From: Lishizhenia sp965656535
Lineage (GTDB): Bacteria; Bacteroidota; Bacteroidia; Flavobacteriales_D; Crocinitomicaceae
Assembly (NCBI GenBank): GCA_965656535.1
Contig: CBFHKX010000011.1
Span: 1 to 34,628, forward strand
DNA: 34,628 bases
Reading direction: 5' to 3'
Part shown: positions 1 through 7,285 of the stretch, in pieces
Numbering within the stretch: the first letter of the stretch is position 1
Layout of the letters: every line of letters begins with the position of its first letter
Made by a program: the position numbers and the translations under genes
Notes under the pieces: generated by a model
Told to the model about the DNA's origin: nothing
The model's database searches: none
What the model saw: the letters and a program-made list of their open reading frames with translations, nothing else

Positions 1-32
1 TAATCAAATCAAAGTTCAATCAATACCCGAGA

Positions 33-111
33 CCTGTCCTCACTTTCCAAGGGAGGTGGGTTTTATGAGGATTTATCCGATTAAAAATCGGAGGGTTTTA
101 GTTTCCAAAAG
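33..111 (+). repeat. 79-bp dispersed repeat, copy 1
   Basis: This stretch aligns without gaps to 6183-6261 in the same orientation, with about seven or eight differences over 79 bases. The core TTTTATGAGGATTTATCCGA is identical in both copies. The first part folds as CCTCACTT/AAGGGAGG with one mismatch, and the second part as a perfect TCCGATT-AAA-AATCGGA hairpin. It resembles the short palindromic intergenic repeats of many Bacteroidota genomes. A function is not visible. Confidence 0.85.
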
Positions 112-274
112 AACAATTCTTTCTCTAAAACTTTGTCTAGACTTTCGCTCATCAAACCAGAACCAAACAGCAATTTAAGTTAAACCCGAGAACAAAATTC
201 GAACATTCAAAAACCAATTCTTAACTCTAAACTTATTAATTCTTAATTCTATATTCTTAATTAATAAGAACCTA

Positions 275-292
275 CCCCGATAGCTATCGGGG
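275..292. repeat. 18-bp perfect palindrome
   Basis: CCCCGATAGCTATCGGGG is its own reverse complement and is strikingly GC-rich inside an AT-rich gap. Sequences of this sort occur as repeated intergenic palindromes in Bacteroidota. It could act as a transcription stop, a REP-type element or a protein-binding site. Nothing in the window decides between these. Confidence 0.8.
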
Positions 293-330
293 CCTGCTTT
301 CCACTATAGTTTATTGGCTATAAATCAACG

Positions 331-668
331 GTTGCTAACAATTCGGTTGGCTTCTGTGGTCTCCCACAAAATTGCAAGCACCTCTGAATTTACACCCAAC
401 AAAGCTGCCGTTTCTATCAGGGGTAGCAATAAATTGTAAATAAGAAATCAATTCAAAGCGCTCATATTAACTACTAAATTACTTTTTCACAAGTAGTTTC
501 AGAATACTTTAAATAAATAGTATATTTAGCAATAAAAATTTCGACTAACTTAAAATTATAAAGGATTAACTACTTATTATCGGCTATGGTTTTGATTTTA
601 CTCAGATTTTAAGAAAATAAATAAAAAGCTAAAACAAATATATAGTTAAGTATCCAATTGTTAGCAAC
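331..668. repeat. 338-bp non-coding segment bounded by 13-bp inverted repeats
   Basis: GTTGCTAACAATT at 331-343 and AATTGTTAGCAAC at 656-668 are exact reverse complements. The first ten bases of the left copy occur again at 2495-2504, across the stop codon of the DUF6119 gene. That gene is therefore itself bracketed by inverted copies (659-668 and 2495-2504). The repeats are seen directly. Their reading as boundaries of a mobile or cassette-like unit is inference. Confidence 0.7.
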
Positions 669-756
669 AAAGTGAAAACTACTGATTATAAAAAATAGTC
701 TTTTAATCAAAATTAATATATCCACCACTGAGTACTAAATTAATTTACTTAAGCCT

Positions 757-2502
757 ATGAAACAGAATCCTACAATCTATAAAATTGACGATGATTTCGC
801 TTTTGAGAAAGTGAATGAAGAAGTTTTGGAACATCTCGGAAAAAATGGTCAAGCATATAAAGAAAGAACATTTGAACTAGGTGAATATGAAGCAAAGTTA
901 ATAGTTATTGAATCAAGCGAAAAAGACTCAGAATGGTCTAGTTTTCTACCAACAGAGCATTTAGGTGACATCTCATTAGAATACAAGATGCCATCTTTAG
1001 TTTTATTCATTAAAACTAGCTCTTTAATATACGCAATAGTTGGTGGCGCATTTTATAAATATATTTTACCCTTTATAGACATGTCATATGGTTTGAATAC
1101 ATATTCGAGGATTATGGAGCCAACAAAGGATCAGATTATTTCTATTAAAACACGAGGTTTAACTGGATTAAGGGCGGGGATGCAAGAACAATTCAAAGAC
1201 AATTATCGAATAATGGACTATATTAAATTTGGTAAAATTCCGACCGAATTAAAAATAAAACTTTCGAACGAAAAAGTTAATTTGCTTTTCGACAAATTCG
1301 TAAACTCAAGATCTCCATATATTATTCTTAATATTTCATCTGGTTTTAACATAAATAAAAAACTAACCTATACGGAGTTAGGTGATCTAATTAAAATCCT
1401 CGAATACATTGAAGATTTGCCCGCTGATGATTTTTTTAGTTCTTATAAAGAAATCGTAAACAAAGAGCTTATTTCGAGAAATTTAAAACCTGGAATAATC
1501 TCCAAATTATTTGATGCTCGTCAAGAGATTTTAGAAGCTAAAATATCAGATTTTGATATATGCTACCCAAATAAAATTGAAGACTTTTACAGCGCAAGCG
1601 AGTACCTAATAAAATTACAAACTACTAGTAATAAATTTACAGTGATAGGGAGAACCGCGGATAAAAGTGACATATTAAGGCTTATTCTTCAGTTCTTTAG
1701 AGACAAAAACTACGATAGAAATTTAAGAGCATTTAGCAAAAAGATTTACAATGTATATATTCTAACGTATAAGGAAAATCGAAAAGCACCCTTCCTGCGC
1801 ACTGCACTAATTTATCACTTAAACACTGAGCTAACTATTTCAGGATATGGCACTTTTATATATCTCGATTCAAAATGGTATAAACTAAGAGAAATTTTCA
1901 TTGATGAAATGAATTCAAGATGTAAAGAAATTTTACAGGCGAACAACTTAAACAATACAGTATTAAATGAACCATGGCAGTTAAATGCACAGGGCAAGCG
2001 TGAAAATGAAGGTGTGTATAATTTGAAATATCAAAAACAGGATTATCTAGTGCTAGACACAATCATTATTGATTCAATTGAATTAGCTGATGTTATGTAC
2101 GTGCATAACGATGTCATGTATTTGTGTCACGTTAAATACGGTTTTAGTACAGATATGCGAGAGTTATATAGCCAAATAATTTCTTCTGCCCGCAGATTAA
2201 AAAATGACATGAAAGATGGAAATAATCCGTACCTTAAGTCTATCTTTAAACAACTAGAGAATAAAGGACGAAACGGAAATTATACTGAAAATGATTTTCT
2301 AGATTTATTTATGAAAAGTAATTCAAAAATTAAATATGTAATGAGTATTACAAGTCATCTTTCTAATCGCAGTATCATTGACGATATTGAAAAATACTCA
2401 TCAAATATTGCTAAGCTTTCGTTGATTCAATGTTTTACAGAAATGAGAACTGAATACTTCGACATGGAATTTGAAATAATTAATAATGAAGAATGTTGCT
2501 AA
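757..2502 (+). CDS. DUF6119 / TIGR04141-family protein
   Basis: A 581-residue soluble protein with no signal peptide or membrane segment. I match it from memory to the sporadically distributed TIGR04141 family (DUF6119). Supporting features are the N-terminal half with a YAIVGGAF stretch near residue 92, then a GLTGLRAG motif near 134-141, and a C-terminal half with GTFIYLDSKWY (about 366-376) followed by a short segment in which an acidic residue, LADVMYV and HVKYG lead into a Q-I-I-S-S-A-R-R helix. In the family this corresponds to the E-CDL...HVK region. Length is in the usual range. Biochemical function is unknown to me. Members are patchily distributed and turn up in variable genome regions, sometimes near restriction or defence genes. 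Here it stands alone, bracketed by inverted repeats, with large AT-rich flanks. No Shine-Dalgarno sequence precedes the ATG, which is normal for the phylum. Confidence 0.65.
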   Translation: MKQNPTIYKIDDDFAFEKVNEEVLEHLGKNGQAYKERTFELGEYEAKLIVIESSEKDSEWSSFLPTEHLGDISLEYKMPSLVLFIKTSSLIYAIVGGAFYKYILPFIDMSYGLNTYSRIMEPTKDQIISIKTRGLTGLRAGMQEQFKDNYRIMDYIKFGKIPTELKIKLSNEKVNLLFDKFVNSRSPYIILNISSGFNINKKLTYTELGDLIKILEYIEDLPADDFFSSYKEIVNKELISRNLKPGIISKLFDARQEILEAKISDFDICYPNKIEDFYSASEYLIKLQTTSNKFTVIGRTADKSDILRLILQFFRDKNYDRNLRAFSKKIYNVYILTYKENRKAPFLRTALIYHLNTELTISGYGTFIYLDSKWYKLREIFIDEMNSRCKEILQANNLNNTVLNEPWQLNAQGKRENEGVYNLKYQKQDYLVLDTIIIDSIELADVMYVHNDVMYLCHVKYGFSTDMRELYSQIISSARRLKNDMKDGNNPYLKSIFKQLENKGRNGNYTENDFLDLFMKSNSKIKYVMSITSHLSNRSIIDDIEKYSSNIAKLSLIQCFTEMRTEYFDMEFEIINNEECC

Positions 2503-2580
2503 CACAAACAAGACGACACGAAAGAAAAGTGGATAATTGAACTAACCGAAAACAAAAAGAACCGAACTAAAGCGGAAAAT

Positions 2581-3042
2581 ATGAACCCAAACGAAAATTT
2601 GAAAACCCTAGGACTTGAACTTCCAGAAATATCTACACCTGGCGGAAGTTATGTTTCGGTAAATATTAGAGAAAATATAGCTTACATTGCAATTCAGTTT
2701 CCGATTTTAAATGAAGAATATCTTTATCAAGGACGTTTAGGAAACGAAATCACGACTGAACACGGTTATAAAGCTATGGAATTATGTGCCTTGAATGTTT
2801 TAGCTCTAGTGAAAAGTAAAATCGGATTTGACAGAATTCTTGGACTTAATCATATTGATGCATATTTTCAATCAGGAACCGATTGGGACGACTCGCCAAT
2901 CGTGGTAAATGAAGCTTCTGACTTATTTGTAAAAGTCTTGGAAGAAAAAGGGAAACATTCAAGAGCTATTTTCGGTGTTGAAAAACTACCGCGAAATTTT
3001 AGCGTTGGACTGACTGCAACTTTTACGATTAAAAGAAAATAA
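2581..3042 (+). CDS. RidA/YjgF/UK114-family protein
   Basis: A 153-residue cytosolic protein that fits the larger YjgF_YER057c_UK114-like-1 branch of the RidA superfamily. The landmarks are LGLELP near residue 11, a P-G-G-S-Y-V-S segment where family members have PPVGNYVP, G-R-L-G-N-E then T-x-E-x-G-Y-x-A near 51-64, the ELCALNVLALVKS helix near 67-79, and the closing K-H-S-R-A-I-F-G-V-x-x-L-P motif near 124-136. RidA proteins hydrolyse reactive enamine/imine intermediates made by PLP enzymes, but this branch is poorly characterised. The usual LSGQ strand is replaced by YIAIQFP. The gene lies 78 bp after the DUF6119 gene on the same strand and may be cotranscribed with it. A true deaminase role cannot be asserted from sequence alone. 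Confidence 0.75.
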   Translation: MNPNENLKTLGLELPEISTPGGSYVSVNIRENIAYIAIQFPILNEEYLYQGRLGNEITTEHGYKAMELCALNVLALVKSKIGFDRILGLNHIDAYFQSGTDWDDSPIVVNEASDLFVKVLEEKGKHSRAIFGVEKLPRNFSVGLTATFTIKRK

Positions 3043-3239
3043 AAGTGGATAAAACTACCCAAAATAACGTATACAACTAATAGACAAGTAGTTGCTTAAA
3101 CGAAGTTAAGACATATTTGGAAAGTCGCTAAATTCTCTAATTTACACGCTACAAGCCATATACAAAACCATTAACATTCATCCAAAACGAAACCTTAATA
3201 CAAAAATTTAGATCGTGGTTAATTGTATTTGCAGTAGTT
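3043..3239. other. Possible cassette-boundary region (attC-like, uncertain)
   Basis: Immediately after the RidA-like gene comes TAACGTATACAAC (3066-3078). About 75 bases on comes CAAGCCATATACAAAACC, followed by ATTAACA. This order resembles, from memory, imperfect-palindromic gene-end elements that sit between small accessory genes in Bacteroidota. No integron integrase is present in the window and I could not fold the segment rigorously, so this is a weak call. Confidence 0.25.
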
Positions 3240-3386
3240 ATGATTATTGGACAGCTGATTCTGACAGACTATCACGATTTAAGTTGGTCTAATAATTCAG
3301 GAAGTTACATAGGAATACTATCAATGGTTTGCTTAATTATATCAATGCTCTTATCAAATAGGTTTGAAAACAAGCAAGAAAACTAA
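3240..3386 (+). CDS. Small membrane protein, probably 5'-truncated or with unusual start
   Basis: An ATG at 3240 opens 48 codons ending in TAA at 3384-3386. The reading frame is open well upstream (at least from 3171) and the upstream codons encode a plausible amphipathic stretch running into a hydrophobic one (QKFRSWLIVFAVV) before the ATG. The complete protein would have two membrane helices, one around the ATG (LIVFAVVMIIGQLIL) and one near the end (IGILSMVCLIISMLL), separated by a polar loop with DYHDLSWSNNSGSY. No ATG, GTG or TTG occurs at a natural start upstream in frame, so either a rare start is used or the gene has lost its beginning. I do not recognise the family. Confidence 0.45.
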   Translation: MIIGQLILTDYHDLSWSNNSGSYIGILSMVCLIISMLLSNRFENKQEN

Positions 3387-3443
3387 ATTCTGAGCAGAGA
3401 AACCGAAAGTTCTGCTTAAGGATTAGTGCAGAACCAGCCTAAT

Positions 3444-3451
3444 TACATTTG
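3444..3451 (+). promoter_or_regulatory. Bacteroidota -7 box (TACATTTG)
   Basis: TACATTTG matches the TAnnTTTG consensus of the Bacteroidota primary sigma factor. It lies 91 bases before the ATG of the DUF2306-like gene and directly before the 28-codon ORF at 3455. No good -33 TTTG was found at the expected distance, so the call is tentative. Confidence 0.35.
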
Positions 3452-3454
3452 CTT

Positions 3455-3541
3455 ATGATCAATGAAAAAAAAGAAATACCAACAATTTATGCTATAATTG
3501 ATGTCTTAAACCCTTCTCTATCATTCAATAAAGTAACATAA
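3455..3541 (+). CDS. 28-codon leader ORF
   Basis: ATG at 3455 to TAA at 3539-3541 encodes 28 residues (MINEKKEIPTIYAIIDVLNP and eight more). The stop lies one base before the ATG of the DUF2306-like gene at 3543, so ribosomes ending here could restart on the next gene. It follows a TACATTTG box. It may be a translated leader, or an accident in AT-rich DNA. No homologue is recognised. Confidence 0.3.
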   Translation: MINEKKEIPTIYAIIDVLNPSLSFNKVT

Positions 3542-3542
3542 A

Positions 3543-3929
3543 ATGAATTATATAGACTTAATGCACATGCATCTTGCAACGGTAATTCCTTGCTTTGTTA
3601 TTGGAACATTATTGTTATTGATTAAAAAGGGTACGCGGTTTCATAAACAATTTGGGAGAATTTATATGATTTTAATGCTAATAACAGCAATCATTACTCT
3701 TTTTATGCCTGCACAAGTCGGTCCAAGACTTTTAAATCACTTTGGATGGATACATAGTTTTAGTTTTTTGACACTTTACACTGTTCCAACCGCTTACTTG
3801 TCAATAAAAAATGGAAACATAAAAACACATAAAAGAAAGATGATTTTACTCTATTTTGGAGCAATTGTAATTGCTGGCGGTTTTACGTTTTTTCCAGGTA
3901 GATATTTGTATGAATTATTCTTTAGTTGA
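3543..3929 (+). CDS. DUF2306-like four-helix membrane protein
   Basis: A 128-residue integral membrane protein with four predicted helices (roughly residues 8-26, 38-55, 68-86 and 101-120). Polar features fit small predicted membrane proteins of the DUF2306 type: HMHLATVIPCFVIG at the start, K-G-T-R-F-H-K-Q-F-G-R-I-Y in the first loop, a histidine pair around GWIHSFSFLTLY, and K-T-H-K-R-K-M in the last loop. The conserved histidines at membrane borders suggest metal or haem binding in such families, but no function is established that I can apply here. It stands alone on the plus strand in an accessory-looking stretch. Confidence 0.6.
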   Translation: MNYIDLMHMHLATVIPCFVIGTLLLLIKKGTRFHKQFGRIYMILMLITAIITLFMPAQVGPRLLNHFGWIHSFSFLTLYTVPTAYLSIKNGNIKTHKRKMILLYFGAIVIAGGFTFFPGRYLYELFFS

Positions 3930-4211
3930 AAAAATAAAATTAAGCGAGAGACAACCACTTGAAAAATAGAAATATACAAACACAACACTAAAAACGTTGC
4001 TTCCTTTTAGTACTCAGAAATGCTTAGACATATTTTTCTAAAGACGCATACCGAATCTATTCTAAACCTCAAAAATAAAATATAGAAGAAGCAAGCAGTC
4101 TTTCTTGATAACCTTCTAAAAACAAGAAAACGCACTAAGAAACTGATCTCTCATTTGAATAGAAAAAACGGGATAAGGCCTTAGAAATAACATAAAATCC
4201 ATACTGCTATC
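3930..4211. other. AT-rich gap, no gene seen
   Basis: No ORF of coding character was found. An AACGTTGCT motif at about 3992-4000 again recalls the GTTGCTAAC repeats near 331, 656 and 2495, once more shortly after a gene end. Otherwise nothing is apparent. Confidence 0.5.
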
Positions 4212-4242
4212 TTTTGAAATCTATGCCATTAATGTATCTTCG
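4212..4242 (+). promoter_or_regulatory. Promoter of the PLP-enzyme gene
   Basis: TTTTG at 4212-4216 and TATCTTCG at 4235-4242 are separated by 18 bases. They match the Bacteroidota -33 TTG / -7 TAnnTTTG pattern with one substitution in the -7 box. The start codon at 4269 follows a purine-rich AAAAAAAGG. Confidence 0.5.
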
Positions 4243-4268
4243 CTTTTTATCAAAAAAAGGTTTAAAAC

Positions 4269-6113
4269 ATGCAAGAGAACAAAGTATTAGATTTCAGCAA
4301 AAACGTTATAGAAAACATGCCAACAGATTGGCTTAACTTAACAACGCATCGGTTAGATATTTACAACGAAAGTTTAGCCAAAACAGAGTTTCTAGATTTG
4401 TTCGAGAATTTGTATGAAGAGAATAACGCAACTACTGCAGCGCTAGAAAAATTACCAACAGCGTATGATTATATTCGTTTAGGTCACCCACTCTCTTGTT
4501 TATTAGAATGGATCATTGCCAAGCAAAATAACTTAAGTACGGCAAGTGTAATTAGTTTTTCATCTCAAACTGTTCCAATTTTAGCTGTATTAAGAAAAAA
4601 TCTTTTCGATAAAAAGAAAACACAGATTGTATACACAGATCAGCTACCTGCTAGTTTTGATGCAGAAGGCATAAAAAAAGTGTACAACTATTCTTTCGAA
4701 TTAAAACAAGTAGATAACATAAACGACATACAAGCTTTTGATGGAAGTGTAATTTATGTTTCGGAAGAAAAAACCTTGTTAGACAATACACTTTCAGAAC
4801 ATATCGATTTTAAAGTAAATCTATATAAGAACTTAGGCAGTATTCTACTCATTAATAAAGCAGAAAACGAAACTTATGTGAAAGATATACAGCATGTAAG
4901 AAGACGAGAAACGATTGCAATGACTCCTTCTAACTGTTTATTGGCTATTAATTTTATTCTTAACCAAACAACATTAGCAAATAACATAGAAAACACGGCA
5001 GAAAACAAAGCAAGTGTTTTACAATCTATACAAGAAATTACAGGTACAACCCTAAAACCTTTAGTTGCGTCCTCCGGACTCTCAATGCAGTATGCCATTA
5101 TGATGGGAATGATTGATTATTCTCTAGAAACGCATTCAGGTAAGGCAATAAAAATTGTGGTTCCGCCAAATTGTTACGGTGGTACAAATGACCAAGCCAG
5201 AAGAGTTGCAGCCTGTATGGATAATGTAGATATTGTAGATTTACCCGTAGATGGTGATAACGATATGGTACAAAGTATCAATCATGTATTAACACAAATT
5301 GCATCAGAAGATGCTGTGCCGTATATCATAGCAGAAATTCCAACTAACCCAAGAGTAGAAGTTCCAAACTTAATAGACCTTAAAAATGTATTGAGCAAAG
5401 AACGTAAAACTAACACGGGCAAAGTTGCAGTAGATCCTGTATTTATTTTAGATCAAACTTTTTGTCCAAACGTACATTTCTTAGGCGAGGGTGAAATTCT
5501 TTCTGGTGTTAGAGCATTGTCTTATGCAAGTGGTTCTAAGTTTCCGAGCGGTGGAAAATGTACAGCCGGTTATTGCGTAGTTAACAACAAAGCAGAAGCC
5601 TTGCTTTCTAAAATGGATAAACACCTTATTTTGTGTGATAATGAAGCTACCGACCAACAAATGGAAATTTTATCCAAGCAGCTACCTTCAATGAATCAAA
5701 GAATTACAGGTGCATACATTAACACGAGAGCATTTGTTAACTATATAGAAGAAGTATTGCCCACAGCAAAAATCAATTTTGTATCAGAAGAATTAGCAGA
5801 TGCAGGCTTTACACCTTCAGTTTTTTCGCTGGATTTACCAACAAAAGGGAATACAGACGAAGAAAGAGAAACGTATAAAAGAGCGTTAAACCTTAAGCTA
5901 ATTAACCTTATGATTTCAGAAATTCCAACAGAGAGTAAATTCTGCGTAAGTTATGGTCAGCTTAAAGGGTGTTATTGGACTATCCCCGCAACTTCTACTC
6001 AAGGTACAACCAAAGAAGGAGATAAAGATTACATTGTAAGAGCATCTCTTTCTGCAAATATGGATTTAGAACTACACAAAAAAGTATTCTTAGACTTTGT
6101 TAAGAGTATCTAG
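4269..6113 (+). CDS. Long Cys/Met-metabolism-type PLP-dependent enzyme
   Basis: A 614-residue cytosolic protein. The C-terminal two thirds is a fold-type-I PLP enzyme of the cystathionine gamma-synthase/beta-lyase family. It shows VVPPNCYGGTNDQ (297-309), AEIPTNPRVEVP (355-366), an FILDQTF aspartate near 395 that would pair with the PLP nitrogen, and SGSKFPSGG with Lys424 as the expected Schiff-base lysine. Typical relatives are about 380-430 residues. The extra 200 or so N-terminal residues resemble a degenerate second lobe with no lysine motif (RLGHPLSCLLEW, SFSSQTVPIL). The reaction, whether sulfur amino acid lyase, synthase or something else, cannot be fixed from sequence. A clear terminator follows, so it is probably monocistronic. 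Confidence 0.75.
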   Translation: MQENKVLDFSKNVIENMPTDWLNLTTHRLDIYNESLAKTEFLDLFENLYEENNATTAALEKLPTAYDYIRLGHPLSCLLEWIIAKQNNLSTASVISFSSQTVPILAVLRKNLFDKKKTQIVYTDQLPASFDAEGIKKVYNYSFELKQVDNINDIQAFDGSVIYVSEEKTLLDNTLSEHIDFKVNLYKNLGSILLINKAENETYVKDIQHVRRRETIAMTPSNCLLAINFILNQTTLANNIENTAENKASVLQSIQEITGTTLKPLVASSGLSMQYAIMMGMIDYSLETHSGKAIKIVVPPNCYGGTNDQARRVAACMDNVDIVDLPVDGDNDMVQSINHVLTQIASEDAVPYIIAEIPTNPRVEVPNLIDLKNVLSKERKTNTGKVAVDPVFILDQTFCPNVHFLGEGEILSGVRALSYASGSKFPSGGKCTAGYCVVNNKAEALLSKMDKHLILCDNEATDQQMEILSKQLPSMNQRITGAYINTRAFVNYIEEVLPTAKINFVSEELADAGFTPSVFSLDLPTKGNTDEERETYKRALNLKLINLMISEIPTESKFCVSYGQLKGCYWTIPATSTQGTTKEGDKDYIVRASLSANMDLELHKKVFLDFVKSI

Positions 6114-6134
6114 TAAAACATAACAGATTAAAAT

Positions 6135-6171
6135 ATAAGGCAATCTACTATTAGGTTGCCTTATTTTTTTG
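6135..6171 (+). terminator. Rho-independent terminator
   Basis: ATAAGGCAA (6135-6143) pairs perfectly with TTGCCTTAT (6156-6164) over nine bases and is followed by a run of T. It ends the transcript of the PLP-enzyme gene. Confidence 0.85.
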
Positions 6172-6182
6172 TTAGAATTAAA

Positions 6183-6261
6183 CTTGTCCTCCCTTTCTAA
6201 GGGAGGTGTGTTTTATGAGGATTTATCCGATTAAAAGGCGGAGGGTTTTAGCTTCAGAAAG
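6183..6261 (+). repeat. 79-bp dispersed repeat, copy 2
   Basis: Second copy of the element at 33-111, same orientation. Here CCTCCCTT-TCT-AAGGGAGG is a perfect eight-pair hairpin, while the second hairpin (TCCGATT...GGCGGA) has lost two pairs. The two copies therefore keep a fold in one half each. The short ATG frame inside the repeat changes amino acids between copies, which argues against a conserved peptide. Confidence 0.85.
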
Positions 6262-6490
6262 CTTAAATCTTACTCCAAGAATAAAGCACAGTTATCGATA
6301 GACAAGAGTAAACTGAAAAGAAGCAAACCAGAAAAAGGAGCAACAAGTTCAAATCACTCAAAAATCCTACTATGAAAAAAAGAACAATTTAAGATTAACA
6401 ATAAATTATTATTTTTGTGCCAGTTAAAAAATTAGTGGGTAAATATGGTCAACTCTTTGATCTGATTCGCCCGAATCAGAAATAAAAAAG
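6262..6490. promoter_or_regulatory. Leader region before the CDP-alcohol transferase
   Basis: No gene seen. TATTTTTG at 6410-6417 fits the TAnnTTTG -7 box and would give a leader of about 65-70 bases. The -33 element is not clear. Confidence 0.35.
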
Positions 6491-7285
6491 ATGGCAAAAT
6501 TACCTAAGGCATACAAATTCATAGATTTTTCGGATTACGGCAGGAAACCGGGTCGTTTAATTGCTAAAAGTTTTCAAAACACATCTGTAACACCAATTCA
6601 CGTTACTTCTATGTTCGTATTGGCAGGTTTAGGCGCGATACTCTGTATTTTAAATGGTTATTATTTTGCTGGCGGTCTCCTTCTCATTCTAAAATCTGCA
6701 TTGGATGCAGCCGATGGAGAGTTATCTCGACTAAAAAAAACACCTTCTCATACAGGTAGGTATTATGATTCTATTTCAGATATAATTTTAAACTTTTTGT
6801 TTTTACTTACTTTCTGGACAGTAACAGACGGGAGCATTATCTACACTCTACTTGCCTTTATTGGTTTGCAATTACAAGGTACTGTGTACAACTTTTACTA
6901 TGTAATTTTAAGAAACAATGCCAACGGTGATACAACGAGTAGAATTTTTGAAAATGAAGCCCCAACGGCATTGAAAGGAGAAAAACAAAACACAGTAAAT
7001 TTTGTGTACACCTTATATACTATACTTTACTCTATTTTTGATAAGACAATTTATGCCTTGGATGCTAGTGCAGCAACTTGTGCGCCTTTCCCTAAATGGT
7101 TTATGAGTTTGATTTCTATTTTTGGATTAGGTTTTCAACTTTTAATTATGTCTTTTTTACTAATGATTAATAAAGTACAATACATTATTCCGTTTTTTAT
7201 TGCTTACTCTCTTTTTATCTTTGTATTCATTGGTATTAGAAAAATGGTTTTCAAAACCAGCCTAGCAGAAAGTACGGTAAAGTAA
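6491..7285 (+). CDS. CDP-alcohol phosphatidyltransferase family protein
   Basis: A 264-residue integral membrane enzyme. It carries the complete signature D-x2-D-G-x2-(A/S)-R-x8-G-x3-D-x3-D as D72, D75, G76, S79-R80, G89, D93 and D97, with serine in place of the usual alanine. These residues bind the two metal ions and the CDP group in known members. About six hydrophobic helices surround it (residues 38-55, 57-72, 97-113, 115-135, 203-225 and 230-250). The family joins a CDP-diacylglycerol or other CDP-alcohol to a second alcohol to make phospholipid or phospholipid-like products. The acceptor here cannot be told. Its N-terminus resembles versions that act on soluble CDP-alcohols as much as phosphatidylglycerophosphate synthases. 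It is probably transcribed alone. Confidence 0.8.
   Translation: MAKLPKAYKFIDFSDYGRKPGRLIAKSFQNTSVTPIHVTSMFVLAGLGAILCILNGYYFAGGLLLILKSALDAADGELSRLKKTPSHTGRYYDSISDIILNFLFLLTFWTVTDGSIIYTLLAFIGLQLQGTVYNFYYVILRNNANGDTTSRIFENEAPTALKGEKQNTVNFVYTLYTILYSIFDKTIYALDASAATCAPFPKWFMSLISIFGLGFQLLIMSFLLMINKVQYIIPFFIAYSLFIFVFIGIRKMVFKTSLAESTVK

Larger units (their letters stand above)
112..756. other. Long AT-rich gap with palindrome and inverted repeats
   Basis: No convincing protein gene was seen in this gap. It holds an 18-bp perfect palindrome at 275-292 and two copies of a 13-bp sequence in opposite orientation at 331-343 and 656-668. The GC-richer part at 331-425 can be read on the minus strand as an open stretch ending at the left repeat, but an in-frame stop lies just upstream and no start fits. 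I regard that as chance or as a remnant. The bases nearest the DUF6119 gene are almost pure A/T, and no clear TAnnTTTG promoter stands out. Confidence 0.6.

Noticed and set aside
346..450. Minus-strand open stretch encoding a plausible LLxVN...WETTEANRIV peptide ending at the left inverted repeat
   Set aside because: An in-frame stop shortly upstream and no start codon leave fewer than 45 codons. Another frame of the same segment is equally open, so it is probably non-coding or a remnant.
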